Notes: generated by a model not told the origin, from the letters alone. Counted from the first letter of the stretch, positions 43,601-55,089 are shown. The stretch: DNA of 64,000 nucleotides from Zopfochytrium polystomum (GCA_025765615.1 JAIVFJ010000011.1:124001-188000), one strand, 5' to 3'. Translations and numbers: made by a program.

Positions 43601-44271
43601 ACTCAAGCACCCAGCTATCTCCTTTCTTTGCAACCTATGGCTTCAATCCAAGAGGAGATCTTCTGGGACAAGAGACCCTATCCAATGTCCAAGCTCCTGC
43701 TGCGGCTTCACACTTACATAAGCTCAAGATCATCAACTCCTTCCTGGACTCCACCCTGAAGCAAGCCCAAGAAGATGCCTCAAGATTTGCCAACACTCAC
43801 AGAATGGACCATGACCTTGCTGTGGGTCAGCAAGTTTGGCTTCTGAGGAAGAACTTGCAGACCAAAAGACCAAGTCCCAAGCTAGACAACCTCAAGTTGG
43901 GTCCTTTCAAGATCTTGGAGCAAATCAATCCAGTCACCTTCAAGCTGGATCTCCCTGCATCCATGAAGATCCACCCAGTTTTCCATGTCAGCCTTTTAGA
44001 GAAGTTTGTGGCCAATTCCATTCCAGGCAGAGTTGTTCCTCCTCCTCCTCCAGTTGAGGTAGAAGGTGAAGAGGAATTTGAGGTTGAACAAATCTTGGAT
44101 GCCAAGTGGTTTGGAAGGACACTCAAGTTCCTTGTTAAGTGGAAAGGTTACTCAGATGCTGACAACACCTGGGAGCCTGAGTCAAACCTCACTCACTGCC
44201 AAGACCTTCTGCTCGAGTTCAAGACCAGGTACCCCACCAAGTTGCAGAAGAGGCCTAAAAGGGGGAGATGA
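40552..44271 (+). CDS. pol: Pol polyprotein (copy 2)
   Basis: 1,239-codon open frame matching copy 1 with all protease, RT, RNase H, integrase and chromodomain signatures. Read by -1 frameshift at CCCAAAC (40609-40615). Its TGA stop abuts LTR 3. Confidence 0.95.
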   Translation: MFLLWLQGACCQGLPKEEAPKLPGPGSLRGNSLDPPPSCPCFITTTSTTNTSDSKPHQLTMDVKIQLSPKSTITTKALIDSGSSCNIIDATLAKSCAIPTIKKSTPLKVHFANHALFKEISHETKLNLHIQDFPPSMVNLEVLDLGSPTFSVILGLPWLQAQNPAIDWVTGQVQPPPIGTVTQNSSQAPKSHALKPLIQDSQPAKTQVPQFTVHSQDSSRAHRAHSHGHDSCSQNPQSKIQVPQFTVHIQDSSSTAHSLCQEQNSQSKIQESQFPVKNSSPTAEEHDNLDPSDLLLASKLPKEYLPYADVFSKTKADLLPAQRPYDCEIPLKDETCSPPFKPLYHLSPPEAKALQEYIEEMLNKGFIQPSKSPAGAPIFFVKKKDGGLRPCVDYRDLNEMTVKNRYPLPLISELLDKLSHARIFSKIDLRGAYNLVRIKPQDQWKTAFRCKYGHFEYLVMPFGLTNAPAIFQGMMNDIFRDILDLFVIVYLDDILVFSSDTASHMGHVKTVLERLRQHHLYAKLEKCEFHKTSIEFLGFIVSDKGISMAPDKIQTILEWKAPNSIKDVQSFLGFCNFYRTFIANYSAIAKPLTDLTKKTTKFEWTPAAEQAWLALKTATTSAPLLKHVDPLLPFTLETDASDYALGAVLSQPSSQDPSAPLHPVAYYSRKLNSAECNYTVHDKELLAIVEAFKFWRHYLAGSKGISVYSDHKNLTFFRARRLLKQRHARWAELLSEYDFKLCYSPGHLNTVADALSRRTDLAPEGGDGFTPPSKTHLSLLPDSVWAHAISKDPKPHKIQISQEEEKLEILKTRHDAATAGHPGEHKTYELVSRDFYWPGMRKYIKNYVSSCETCQRNKSSRHKPYGLLEPLPIAISPWSSISMDFIVKLPPSHGFDSILVVICRRTKLAHFIPCTENIDAQGTADLFLQHIFRLHGLPQSIVSDRGPQFRSQFWKALTAALGIKSQLSTAYHPQTDGQTERTNQTLEQYLRCYVSYQQDDWPTLLPLAEFALNNSLHSSTQLSPFFATYGFNPRGDLLGQETLSNVQAPAAASHLHKLKIINSFLDSTLKQAQEDASRFANTHRMDHDLAVGQQVWLLRKNLQTKRPSPKLDNLKLGPFKILEQINPVTFKLDLPASMKIHPVFHVSLLEKFVANSIPGRVVPPPPPVEVEGEEEFEVEQILDAKWFGRTLKFLVKWKGYSDADNTWEPESNLTHCQDLLLEFKTRYPTKLQKRPKRGR

Positions 44272-44625
44272 TGTTATGAATCACCCTCTGGAAACCTCTG
44301 GAACCTTCTAGAACATTCCTTCATGGAACCTTCTGGAACCTTCTGGAACATTCTAGAACATTCCTTCATGGAACCTTGTGGAACCTTCTGGAACCCTCTT
44401 TGCTTTCCTGACTTGTCTTGTTGTCATTGGTATCATTGGTATCATTGTATTACTAATTGCTCTTTCTGGAACTTTCTTTGAGTACTTGACAAGGAAGACT
44501 CTCAAAAGGTATAAAAGGGGGATGGGGGACCTGTCCCATCCCTCAAGTGAATTATTGTTTCCAATACAATCATCACTCCTCTCAGTTCCTTGTCTGCCTT
44601 GTCCTGTCCTGCCCTGTTCCTGACA
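44272..44625 (+). repeat. LTR 3 (end of the gypsy tandem, start of X)
   Basis: 354 bp with a small insertion (GAGTACTTGAC). Followed by GTGCT, matching the 5 bp before LTR 1: the target-site duplication of the gypsy insertion. Confidence 0.95.
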
Positions 44626-47600
44626 GTGCTGCACACCAAATACACAAACCAACTGAGAGAGAAGTAAATTACCCCCTTGCCGCCACTCCAGCCCACACCA
44701 TTTGCCCTGATCTTGATCTCATCTCTGCTACAACCCACAGTTACACTCTCAACCATCATTGGACAGAGTCTACGCAATATCTCTGAGAGGTAAGGTGAGC
44801 ATTGTTTTTCGAGCCTCCACTGATCGCCTTGCAGTGTTCAATGCAAATGCTATCAATCAGAAGCGAACGAAAACAAAATGTTATGGTCTGCATAAAGGGC
44901 CCTGTTCTGGACTCAAGCAGCCACAGTCTAGTGTATGATGGGAGAAACTTTCTCTCTCAAGTAGAGATTCATTTTGAGAAGTACCGCTATTACGACCTAG
45001 AACCACCAAATTCGAATGGAAGAGAGTATTTTCTTTTGACTGAATTCCGAAAAGCTTTTCTGAAGAAGGATTCAAGTTTGCATATACCAGCTGATAGATC
45101 GAAGGACATCATTCTCACACGTGTGTTTGGAGAATCTGATAATGACGAAGGACTTCAGTGGGCTGCTTCCTGGAATGGCATTCGATGGCTTCTCCTTGGG
45201 CAGTATCATGACAGTTTCATGACTGCTCTACTGGCTGGAGGAGAAGAAGTCACAAAACTTGCTGTCGCCCTTGCACAATTCGCTCACGAGCGCCCATATG
45301 TTGTGGAGAATGCCTTTGTGCATGTTCCCTATGCAAAGCCAACAAATTTTGAGAGACGTTCTAGAGATTCTCTTGTCAAGGATTTAAGAACTCGGACACA
45401 GGAAGTGAAAACCTTGAAGAATGAAGTGAGAAAGTGGACGTCCAAATGTGAGAAATGGCACTTAAAAGAACCATCAGTTCAAAAGGTTGATTTGTTCATT
45501 CTCTCTATTACTGCTCACAAAGATCTCAGTTGCTTGACTTGTATGGGTCAGAAGTTCTGCCAAAAATTCGTGCTCAGGAAGCTCAAGACTTAGCCCTGCT
45601 TGCTGTGAAGGCAATCTCTTCAGGGTATCTTGATTTGAATCAATTCCAGTACCACTTTGTGTGTTTGCAAATGAAGATGTATACGCTCCAAAATCTGTGT
45701 GGACAAGCTTCAGCAAAACTTTTTTCTGAAGTTATTTGGTCAAAGTTCATCTATTTGTATTCAAGCTCTCGTGAGAGTAGGAAGTTGATTGACGCACTCC
45801 AAGGTTCTGGATTTGATGAGAATGCTCTGGACAGCAATGATGTTGACCTTCCTCAGTTCCATCCATCTCGTTTCAATGGGGACCTTATGATACCTTCTCC
45901 CAGGTCCATCCGTGAAAGGATTAGTCAAAAGGAGCGCACTGCAGAGCCTGGATTCAGTTTGGGGAGAGCTGCTTTGATATATTCTGCTACAGCTGACCTC
46001 ATTGGCACTGTTCCTGTTGATGTAACTCTCGTTGCAGCACTGGATGATATGTCGATTGGTGCACCTGTTCCTGTGACATTCAGCCTGTCTAAGGGGAGAT
46101 TTCTTGGTGCAGCAGAGATCTCAAGTGAAAAAAATACCTGGCAAAGAAACAAACAAACGAAGGACTGTGAAAAGGTAATTTCGCACTTGTCTTCTTCAGT
46201 TCTAAGTAAAACATAGTTCTTGCAAAAATTGATATGCCAAAGCATGGAATGTATGACATATCTTCAATACCAGATGATGGTTTTCAGCTCTTCGGTTGGA
46301 CGGAAATTCTATTGCATGTTACAGAAATCTCCAGACTTGCTCTACGAGCAGTGAAGCGAGTTCAACTTGCTCACAATGAAGATTTGAAAGCATTCCAGAA
46401 GACCCAGCAAAGCATCAACAAGACAGTTTTGAAACGCTAGAAATCTGAGTCAGCTGCTGTTGCAACAGCTGCTGCTCAATCGAAGACATTGAATGTTAGA
46501 AGCCATAGACTGAAGCAGTTGAAGTCTCTGATGAAGATTAGCCATCCAGCAATCTTAGGATTGTCTGCACCTTTGTTGTTGAGAGATGAATGCAGAAATG
46601 TTGAAGTAAAGCATGGCATAATAACAGCAGATAGTTTCAGACATGATCATTTGAGATTCGATTCAGCAGACATTTTCACTCTGGACCAGAGAGCGTGGCT
46701 GCGATCACTCATTTCAGTGTTGACCAAGGGCATTGTTGAAATTGAGGCTGCTCTGACAGATGAAGCACATCATCTCACTGTAGTGACTCTGACAGACACT
46801 GTTAATACGAGGTCATCAATTTGCAGTACTCACCTGACAAGTACCTCTTCGGTTGATATGTGTTGACAATGATTGATCCAAGTTTCAGAATTCATGGGGC
46901 CAGAGGAATTCCTGTAACGTCTTGGACAACTGATGGTGCAACTGCACAGCTTGCTCATTTTCCATATGGGAAACATACACCAACATCATTTCTTGCTGTT
47001 TCGAGGATGGCCCATGCTGCATATGACAACCAACTGAAGCTGCTGAAGGGTTTACCACAAGGTTGCTGAATGAAATCAATTGCCAGCATGATTCTTCAGA
47101 GCGCCCCTTCATTTCTCCAAGCCACTGAAGAACGACCACCACCAGCACACAACTCTATTTCTTCTTTTCTCAAAAGAGACCTTCTTCTGCAAACAAATGG
47201 GCTTAAAGGAGTCAGTCATGAAGCAGATATGTTGGAAAGTCATGGAACTCAGCACAGAACAACCAATTTAACTGATCAAATGATGGTTGACAACGATTGT
47301 GAAAATTCAAGTAATGCAAGTTATGGAACTGAAAGCTCTACAGCACAGAGGCCATTAGAAACAATGTTGTACCCTTTGAATCCTAGCCCTCTGTCAGTCA
47401 AGTACTATTCATCCTCAAATTGGAAACTTGCCACCATACTGCCAACTGATCTTCAGATGCGAGAAATCTGGAAGCATACAACGTTTTCACCAACTTGGCA
47501 GTACTTTGCGTTTTCTTGTGGTTACTCTGTGGGTGACGATTTGATTTTGGATGAAACCATAGTGAGCCCTCCATCACTTCAGATTCGCAGCTGGCATGAT

Positions 47601-47958
47601 TCAGAGCGCCACTCTCCGTTCCTCCAGCTCCAGGAGGAGGTGAATAAGCTGCTTAACAGCCCTCTTGTGGAGCTTTTCTAAGCAGTGCAAACTTTGAAAA
47701 ACGCAAAATTGGCCAGAATACAGTGTCAAAACGCCGCTGCAGCAGCAGTTTATGGGCAGAAGACAGCATCCCAAAAGGTTCTGAAGTCTGCTCTGCGAAG
47801 TGAAAAGCAGAGTGAGAATTCATTCAGAGTGATTTGTGGTCAAGCTGCAGAATACCTGGAGTCCACAATTTGGACTCTACATTGCCTAAACTTGCAAGCA
47901 GACTGGATGGTGAAAAAGTGGGCTGTAGGGCAGCATGTGAAGGCCATTGCACAGAGAA
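44626..47958 (+). pseudogene. Transposon X, segment copy 1 (P-element-like transposase, broken)
   Basis: 3,333 bp holding consecutive plus-strand frames (44802-45593, 45530-46216, 46234-46440, 46489-46866, 46860-47069, 47070-47681, 47685 to the LTR) that read as one long protein broken by frameshifts and stops. A possible intron of ~45 nt (GTAAGG..TTGCAG) lies near 44790-44833. Motifs: LVAALDDMSIGAPVPVTFS (compare the DEMxI of P-type transposases), WTTDGAT (a second acidic site), and coiled-coil stretches. The 3' part of the same gene lies at 52003-53447. Superfamily assignment is tentative. No primer site follows LTR 3, so X is not a retroelement interior. Confidence 0.5.
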
Positions 47959-48311
47959 TGTTATGAATCACCCTCTGGAAACCTCTGGAACCTTCTAGAA
48001 CATTCCTTCATGGAACCTTCTGGAACCTTCTGGAACATTCTAGAACATTCCTTCATGGAACCTTGTGGAACCTTCTGGAACCCTCTTTGCTTTCCTGACT
48101 TGTCTTGTTGTCATTGGTATCATTGGTATCATTGTATTACTAATTGCTCTTTCTGGAACTTTCTTTGAGACTTGACAAGGAAGACTCTCAAAAGGTATAA
48201 AAGGGGGATGGGGGACCTGTCCCATCCCTCAAGTGAATTATTGTTTCCAATACAATCATCACTCCTCTCAGTTCCTTGTCTGCCTTGTCCTGTCCTGCCC
48301 TGTTCCTGACA
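47959..48311 (+). repeat. LTR 4 (recombinant, between X copies)
   Basis: 353 bp. Preceded by GAGAA (the end of X) and followed by GTGCT (the start of X). These mixed flanks are expected of an LTR created by unequal crossover. Confidence 0.95.
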
Positions 48312-51300
48312 GTGCTGCACACCAAATACACAAACCAACTGAGAGAGAAGTAAATTACCCCCTTGCCGCCACTCCAGCCCACACCATTTGCCCTGATCTT
48401 GATCTCATCTCTGCTACAACCCACAGTTACACTCTCAACCATCATTGGACAGAGTCTACGCAATATCTCTGAGAGGTAAGGTGAGCATTGTTTTTCGAGC
48501 CTCCACTGATCGCCTTGCAGTGTTCAATGCAAATGCTATCAATCAGAAGCGAACGAAAACAAAATGTTATGGTCTGCATAAAGGGCCCTGTTCTGGACTC
48601 AAGCAGCCACAGTCTAGTGTATGATGGGAGAAACTTTCTCTCTCAAGTAGAGATTCATTTTGAGAAGTACCGCTATTACGACCTAGAACCACCAAATTCG
48701 AATGGAAGAGAGTATTTTCTTTTGACTGAATTCCGAAAAGCTTTTCTGAAGAAGGATTCAAGTTTGCATATACCAGCTGATAGATCGAAGGACATCATTC
48801 TCACACGTGTGTTTGGAGAATCTGATAATGACGAAGGACTTCAGTGGGCTGCTTCCTGGAATGGCATTCGATGGCTTCTCCTTGGGCAGTATCATGACAG
48901 TTTCATGACTGCTCTACTGGCTGGAGGAGAAGAAGTCACAAAACTTGCTGTCGCCCTTGCACAATTCGCTCACGAGCGCCCATATGTTGTGGAGAATGCC
49001 TTTGTGCATGTTCCCTATGCAAAGCCAACAAATTTTGAGAGACGTTCTAGAGATTCTCTTGTCAAGGATTTAAGAACTCGGACACAGGAAGTGAAAACCT
49101 TGAAGAATGAAGTGAGAAAGTGGACGTCCAAATGTGAGAAATGGCACTTAAAAGAACCATCAGTTCAAAAGGTTGATTTGTTCATTCTCTCTATTACTGC
49201 TCACAAAGATCTCAGTTGCTTGACTTGTATGGGTCAGAAGTTCTGCCAAAAATTCGTGCTCAGGAAGCTCAAGACTTAGCCCTGCTTGCTGTGAAGGCAA
49301 TCTCTTCAGGGTATCTTGATTTGAATCAATTCCAGTACCACTTTGTGTGTTTGCAAATGAAGATGTATACGCTCCAAAATCTGTGTGGACAAGCTTCAGC
49401 AAAACTTTTTTCTGAAGTTATTTGGTCAAAGTTCATCTATTTGTATTCAAGCTCTCGTGAGAGTAGGAAGTTGATTGACGCACTCCAAGGTTCTGGATTT
49501 GATGAGAATGCTCTGGACAGCAATGATGTTGACCTTCCTCAGTTCCATCCATCTCGTTTCAATGGGGACCTTATGATACCTTCTCCCAGGTCCATCCGTG
49601 AAAGGATTAGTCAAAAGGAGCGCACTGCAGAGCCTGGATTCAGTTTGGGGAGAGCTGCTTTGATATATTCTGCTACAGCTGACCTCATTGGCACTGTTCC
49701 TGTTGATGTAACTCTCGTTGCAGCACTGGATGATATGTCGATTGGTGCACCTGTTCCTGTGACATTCAGCCTGTCTAAGGGGAGATTTCTTGGTGCAGCA
49801 GAGATCTCAAGTGAAAAAAATACCTGGCAAAGAAACAAACAAACGAAGGACTGTGAAAAGGTAATTTCGCACTTGTCTTCTTCAGTTCTAAGTAAAACAT
49901 AGTTCTTGCAAAAATTGATATGCCAAAGCATGGAATGTATGACATATCTTCAATACCAGATGATGGTTTTCAGCTCTTCGGTTGGACGGAAATTCTATTG
50001 CATGTTACAGAAATCTCCAGACTTGCTCTACGAGCAGTGAAGCGAGTTCAACTTGCTCACAATGAAGATTTGAAAGCATTCCAGAAGACCCAGCAAAGCA
50101 TCAACAAGACAGTTTTGAAACGCTAGAAATCTGAGTCAGCTGCTGTTGCAACAGCTGCTGCTCAATCGAAGACATTGAATGTTAGAAGCCATAGACTGAA
50201 GCAGTTGAAGTCTCTGATGAAGATTAGCCATCCAGCAATCTTAGGATTGTCTGCACCTTTGTTGTTGAGAGATGAATGCAGAAATGTTGAAGTAAAGCAT
50301 GGCATAATAACAGCAGATAGTTTCAGACATGATCATTTGAGATTCGATTCAGCAGACATTTTCACTCTGGACCAGAGAGCGTGGCTGCGATCACTCATTT
50401 CAGTGTTGACCAAGGGCATTGTTGAAATTGAGGCTGCTCTGACAGATGAAGCACATCATCTCACTGTAGTGACTCTGACAGACACTGTTAATACGAGGTC
50501 ATCAATTTGCAGTACTCACCTGACAAGTACCTCTTCGGTTGATATGTGTTGACAATGATTGATCCAAGTTTCAGAATTCATGGGGCCAGAGGAATTCCTG
50601 TAACGTCTTGGACAACTGATGGTGCAACTGCACAGCTTGCTCATTTTCCATATGGGAAACATACACCAACATCATTTCTTGCTGTTTCGAGGATGGCCCA
50701 TGCTGCATATGACAACCAACTGAAGCTGCTGAAGGGTTTACCACAAGGTTGCTGAATGAAATCAATTGCCAGCATGATTCTTCAGAGCGCCCCTTCATTT
50801 CTCCAAGCCACTGAAGAACGACCACCACCAGCACACAACTCTATTTCTTCTTTTCTCAAAAGAGACCTTCTTCTGCAAACAAATGGGCTTAAAGGAGTCA
50901 GTCATGAAGCAGATATGTTGGAAAGTCATGGAACTCAGCACAGAACAACCAATTTAACTGATCAAATGATGGTTGACAACGATTGTGAAAATTCAAGTAA
51001 TGCAAGTTATGGAACTGAAAGCTCTACAGCACAGAGGCCATTAGAAACAATGTTGTACCCTTTGAATCCTAGCCCTCTGTCAGTCAAGTACTATTCATCC
51101 TCAAATTGGAAACTTGCCACCATACTGCCAACTGATCTTCAGATGCGAGAAATCTGGAAGCATACAACGTTTTCACCAACTTGGCAGTACTTTGCGTTTT
51201 CTTGTGGTTACTCTGTGGGTGACGATTTGATTTTGGATGAAACCATAGTGAGCCCTCCATCACTTCAGATTCGCAGCTGGCATGATTCAGAGCGCCACTC

Positions 51301-51644
51301 TCCGTTCCTCCAGCTCCAGGAGGAGGTGAATAAGCTGCTTAACAGCCCTCTTGTGGAGCTTTTCTAAGCAGTGCAAACTTTGAAAAACGCAAAATTGGCC
51401 AGAATACAGTGTCAAAACGCCGCTGCAGCAGCAGTTTATGGGCAGAAGACAGCATCCCAAAAGGTTCTGAAGTCTGCTCTGCGAAGTGAAAAGCAGAGTG
51501 AGAATTCATTCAGAGTGATTTGTGGTCAAGCTGCAGAATACCTGGAGTCCACAATTTGGACTCTACATTGCCTAAACTTGCAAGCAGACTGGATGGTGAA
51601 AAAGTGGGCTGTAGGGCAGCATGTGAAGGCCATTGCACAGAGAA
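48312..51644 (+). pseudogene. Transposon X, segment copy 2
   Basis: 3,333 bp, the same length as copy 1. The translated frames are identical to those at 44626-47958 and I saw no base differences. Same breaks in the reading frame, so the duplication came after the decay. Confidence 0.5.
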
Positions 51645-51997
51645 TGTTATGAATCACCCTCTGGAAACCTCTGGAACCTTCTAGAACATTCCTTCATGGA
51701 ACCTTCTGGAACCTTCTGGAACATTCTAGAACATTCCTTCATGGAACCTTGTGGAACCTTCTGGAACCCTCTTTGCTTTCCTGACTTGTCTTGTTGTCAT
51801 TGGTATCATTGGTATCATTGTATTACTAATTGCTCTTTCTGGAACTTTCTTTGAGACTTGACAAGGAAGACTCTCAAAAGGTATAAAAGGGGGATGGGGG
51901 ACCTGTCCCATCCCTCAAGTGAATTATTGTTTCCAATACAATCATCACTCCTCTCAGTTCCTTGTCTGCCTTGTCCTGTCCTGCCCTGTTCCTGACA
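51645..51997 (+). repeat. LTR 5 (right end of the array)
   Basis: 353 bp, apparently identical to LTR 4. Flanked on both sides by GAGAA, the target-site duplication of a second, independent LTR-element insertion into X. Confidence 0.95.
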
Positions 51998-53447
51998 GAG
52001 AAGAGACTACGAGTCACAACAAGCCTCCTTTGCTGAGTCCATCCTAGCATCAGTGCCTGCAGAAATAAGCCAGAGAGCAAACTCCAGCATCGGTTTAAGA
52101 AGGCAGATATCTCATCTTACAGATTATTCAATGCTTATTCATTTTATGAACATTCCACAAATTTTGGGACAGCTTGTCAAAATGCCTGAAGTGTGGAAAG
52201 ACTTGAGAAATGATTTCCTGGATGCAACAGCTACTGAGATTGAAGTTGAGAAATTTCCACAGCAAGATATCCGAAAAGCGATACACATTCCTTTGAAAAA
52301 CCGTTTTGATTTAACAGGCTGTCACTTACTCACATTTTTTGAAGATCTTGCATGCAAAAGGCTTGTGAGGAACTTTCTGAAGCTGGAGTGCAAATTTGTT
52401 GGATTGAATCCATCTGCGTGGCAGAGAGTGACAGATTCTGCTGATGGTGAGACTCTGTTGCCAAAAGCCTGGTGGAAACATGACGCCATGGATGTTGAGC
52501 AAGGCAGACTTGCTTTTTCAGAAAAGGTGGAGAACAAACTTCGACAACTTGGTTTTGTAAAGGAGGCAGAGTTTGCTAGTGTGATCAGAGGCTTCTGATG
52601 CTTTTGATACTCGTGGACTTTCAGATGACGACTGTATGGCCAAATGCCAGTTGATTATTGACTACTTCATGAGCAAGTTAGGCTCAGAGCTATCTCAAGT
52701 TCATACTGCTACAAAGTCTCACTTTTCAGGACTTAACAAGTTGTTTAGGGCGTTCTTATGAATGCAACTGCATTGATAGCACTATTCCGAAATCCGCAGC
52801 AGATTCCAATCAACAACAATGTAACATTGAAAGCTATTGCAAGAAAAACTGTAGCTCATTCGATCTTGAACACACGGAGCTTGGGAACAAACCCTGTTGA
52901 GCAGTGTTTTAGCAGGATTCGGGAAAAGGATAGATCAGGTGGAAGAGGAAGGAATGATAAATCCAATGCAGAGCAAGTCAATGCCACTTTAAGATCCATT
53001 CTTGTGGCAGAGAAGTATATCCATCTGCCACATGCAGAGAGAGGATTTGCAATACCAAAGGCATCTAATGGAAGATCCTACCTGGATCGAACATCTGAAA
53101 AGGAGATCTCTTCATGGAATGACCCAGCTCAAAAATCCATACCAAGTAACAAGCAGATTAACAAGCAGACAAAATCTATGCGATACAGTCCATACTTGAT
53201 GCCAATTCCAACACCTCAAAGCAGTAGCAAAGCACGAGGAAAAGCTGCTGAATTGACTGCAATTCCAGTAACGAGAAGCAGGCTGGGAACGATTGCCCCA
53301 GTTTGCGCCTCTGCATCTGACCCTGTAGAACACTCAGACAGCATGGTATGTGAATCGATGGAAGCCAGGGAGGAAGTGCAAATCCTTCCACACCAAGCAG
53401 CTTTGGGTGATGTTACGAATGTTCAGCATTACATGTTGAATCAATGA
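51998..53447 (+). pseudogene. Transposon X, 3' part (transposase C-terminal region)
   Basis: Removing LTR 5 and one GAGAA joins the X frame directly to this one, open to 52598. A second frame (52758-53447) ends the gene. It contains LGTNPVEQCFSRIRE followed by a Gly/Arg/Asn-rich run and ATLRSIL, resembling the NxxE..F..IR(..)GG segment near the end of P/THAP9-type transposases, where the last catalytic acidic residue lies. At least one frameshift or stop separates the two frames (52599-52757). Right terminal inverted repeat not identified. Confidence 0.45.
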
Positions 53448-53776
53448 TTTGTGTCATCAATAAATGATTTCAAATCTGTGGGTGGTTTGTTGTAGTGTAG
53501 GTGACGTGGATGTGGTAGTCGCACCTTCATTCATTTCTCCTCCTGAAGAAGGGCAGTGACAGCAGACAAAAGAAATTTTTTTTCTCAGTTTTTGCTGAAA
53601 CCACCATCCACCAATCAGAGCCTTGCGAGCGGTGCAAAAGGCTTCCTCCGGGGCCTGCGTCCAAACTGGCATTCTCACCGATGAAAGAACAACTGTTGGT
53701 GAATTGTCTTTTATAACAAAATGATAAAAGTGTAAAGACAAACAGAAAAGGCCTTCAACTTTTTTTTTTTGTCAAA
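53448..53776. other. Spacer between X and the next transposase relic
   Basis: AT-rich with a T run at 53761-53770. May contain the right end of X. Confidence 0.3.
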
Positions 53777-54963
53777 ATGATTGACAGTTTGGCAGGGGCC
53801 GTTCGAAAGCAGGCGTCAATCAACACCAGGCTTCGTGCCATCCACGCTATTGTCAACCTCCAGCTTGCCATACCCGTTGTGGAGGAAGTTCTTTCAGCGG
53901 AGCATCCAGCGGTGGACATCAAGATACAGGAAGACTGGCTACCTCAGTCGACAGACGAAAGGGGCTTGCCATTGATGATTTGTTGCAAAGCACTGCGAGT
54001 GGATTCGAGACTTCGTGACATCACCTGCTCTCATTCCTGGAAGAGGTGAAAAAGGAATTTGAGGAGGAGTGGAGCTTGGAAATTGGTATCTGTATGGAGG
54101 ATCATGCGAGAATTGGGATTCACTAGGAAGATATGCTGATCTTTGTTCGTTCAGTCTGGATTCAGTGGCCAAACTTCATAATCATCTCCTCTCTTGTAAA
54201 TAAGGTCATTGAGCGGCGGGTACTGGACATCAAATGCAAGGACATCAATTGCTTCACGATGGAGCTCAGCAGCATCAATTGGAACCATTACAATCTCGTT
54301 TTTCTCAATGAGGTGTCGTTTGACAACCGTGGATTGCGTCGATCACAAGGATACGCTCTCGAAGGGCAGCGCTTGCGATTTTGAGGCGAGTTCAGGCGCC
54401 TACCAAGAGTTTCGCTTCTTTGCTTCATTGGTATTGGCAGCCTCCTTGAATCTGAGATGACGGAAGGGACGTTCACACACTTGAAGTTCTTGGATGCGTG
54501 CCGAAGCTTTGCGTTGAAATCAGGTTAGCACCGCCACCGCCCACGCCCTCTTGTTGCCCATTGACCTCTGGCTCACGATTCTTCCCTTGATTTGGCTACA
54601 TTTCACTAGGCAAAGTACGGTGCTATCCCAGTTATCATTCTGTATGGATTATGGACAGTGCCAAAATCCATTGCAACCCAAACATATCTCTCTACCTTCG
54701 GTCAATTGGAGTAATCCCAGTGTTTCTTCCAGCCTCTGTCCCTTTTTTAACCCCATCGAAACCCTAAAAAGTCACATGCAACGAGAGTATCCTGAAGGCG
54801 AACTGACACCAAGTACTCTCCCACGCTTTATCACAAAAATCATGCAGAGATTTGAAACCTTCCCCATGCAGAATATGTTTTGCCATTGTGGGTACCAGGA
54901 CGATGGTGTGTTCGATCCAGGCATTGGCTCCAAGGTCAACGTGAAGAAGATGGACTTTGAATA
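53777..54963 (+). pseudogene. IS630/Tc1/mariner-superfamily DDE transposase, broken
   Basis: Pieces in order: a helical N-terminal frame (53777-54049), then VIERRVLDIKCKDINCF leading to LVFLNEVSFDNRGLRRSQGY (~54190-54360). A GEF..PRVSLLCFIGI stretch follows. Next comes a clean 86-nt GT-AG intron (54524-54609), then VWIMDSAKIHC, YLRSIGVIPVFLPA and FFNPIET before a stop at 54963. This is the D..D..E layout of DDE superfamily endonucleases. The first Asp is Asn (LNEVS), a stop interrupts the frame at ~54382, and the T6 run near 54742 carries a frameshift. Non-functional as sequenced. Confidence 0.65.
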
Positions 54964-55089
54964 AACAGTGAAGTTAGATTCGCTCTCTTTATTCGCAGTT
55001 TCAAAAGTAATTTCACGAGTGAAACAGAATGGTGTCTTGAAAGAAAAAAAAACGAAGCGTTTCAACAAACAACACGGGTAGGTAAGAAC

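Larger units (their letters stand above)
39673..44271 (+). mobile_element. Ty3/gypsy chromovirus, internal region copy 2
   Basis: Same length (4,599 bp) as copy 1 and almost identical. Differences I saw include TTATAATTC versus TCATAATTC after the LTR and a C/T change at 35491/40443. It shares LTR 2 with copy 1, so this is a tandem duplication and not a separate insertion. Confidence 0.95.

Noticed and set aside
44626..51644. X as a non-autonomous LTR retrotransposon
   Set aside because: No primer site or polypurine tract, and its reading frame continues beyond the LTRs.
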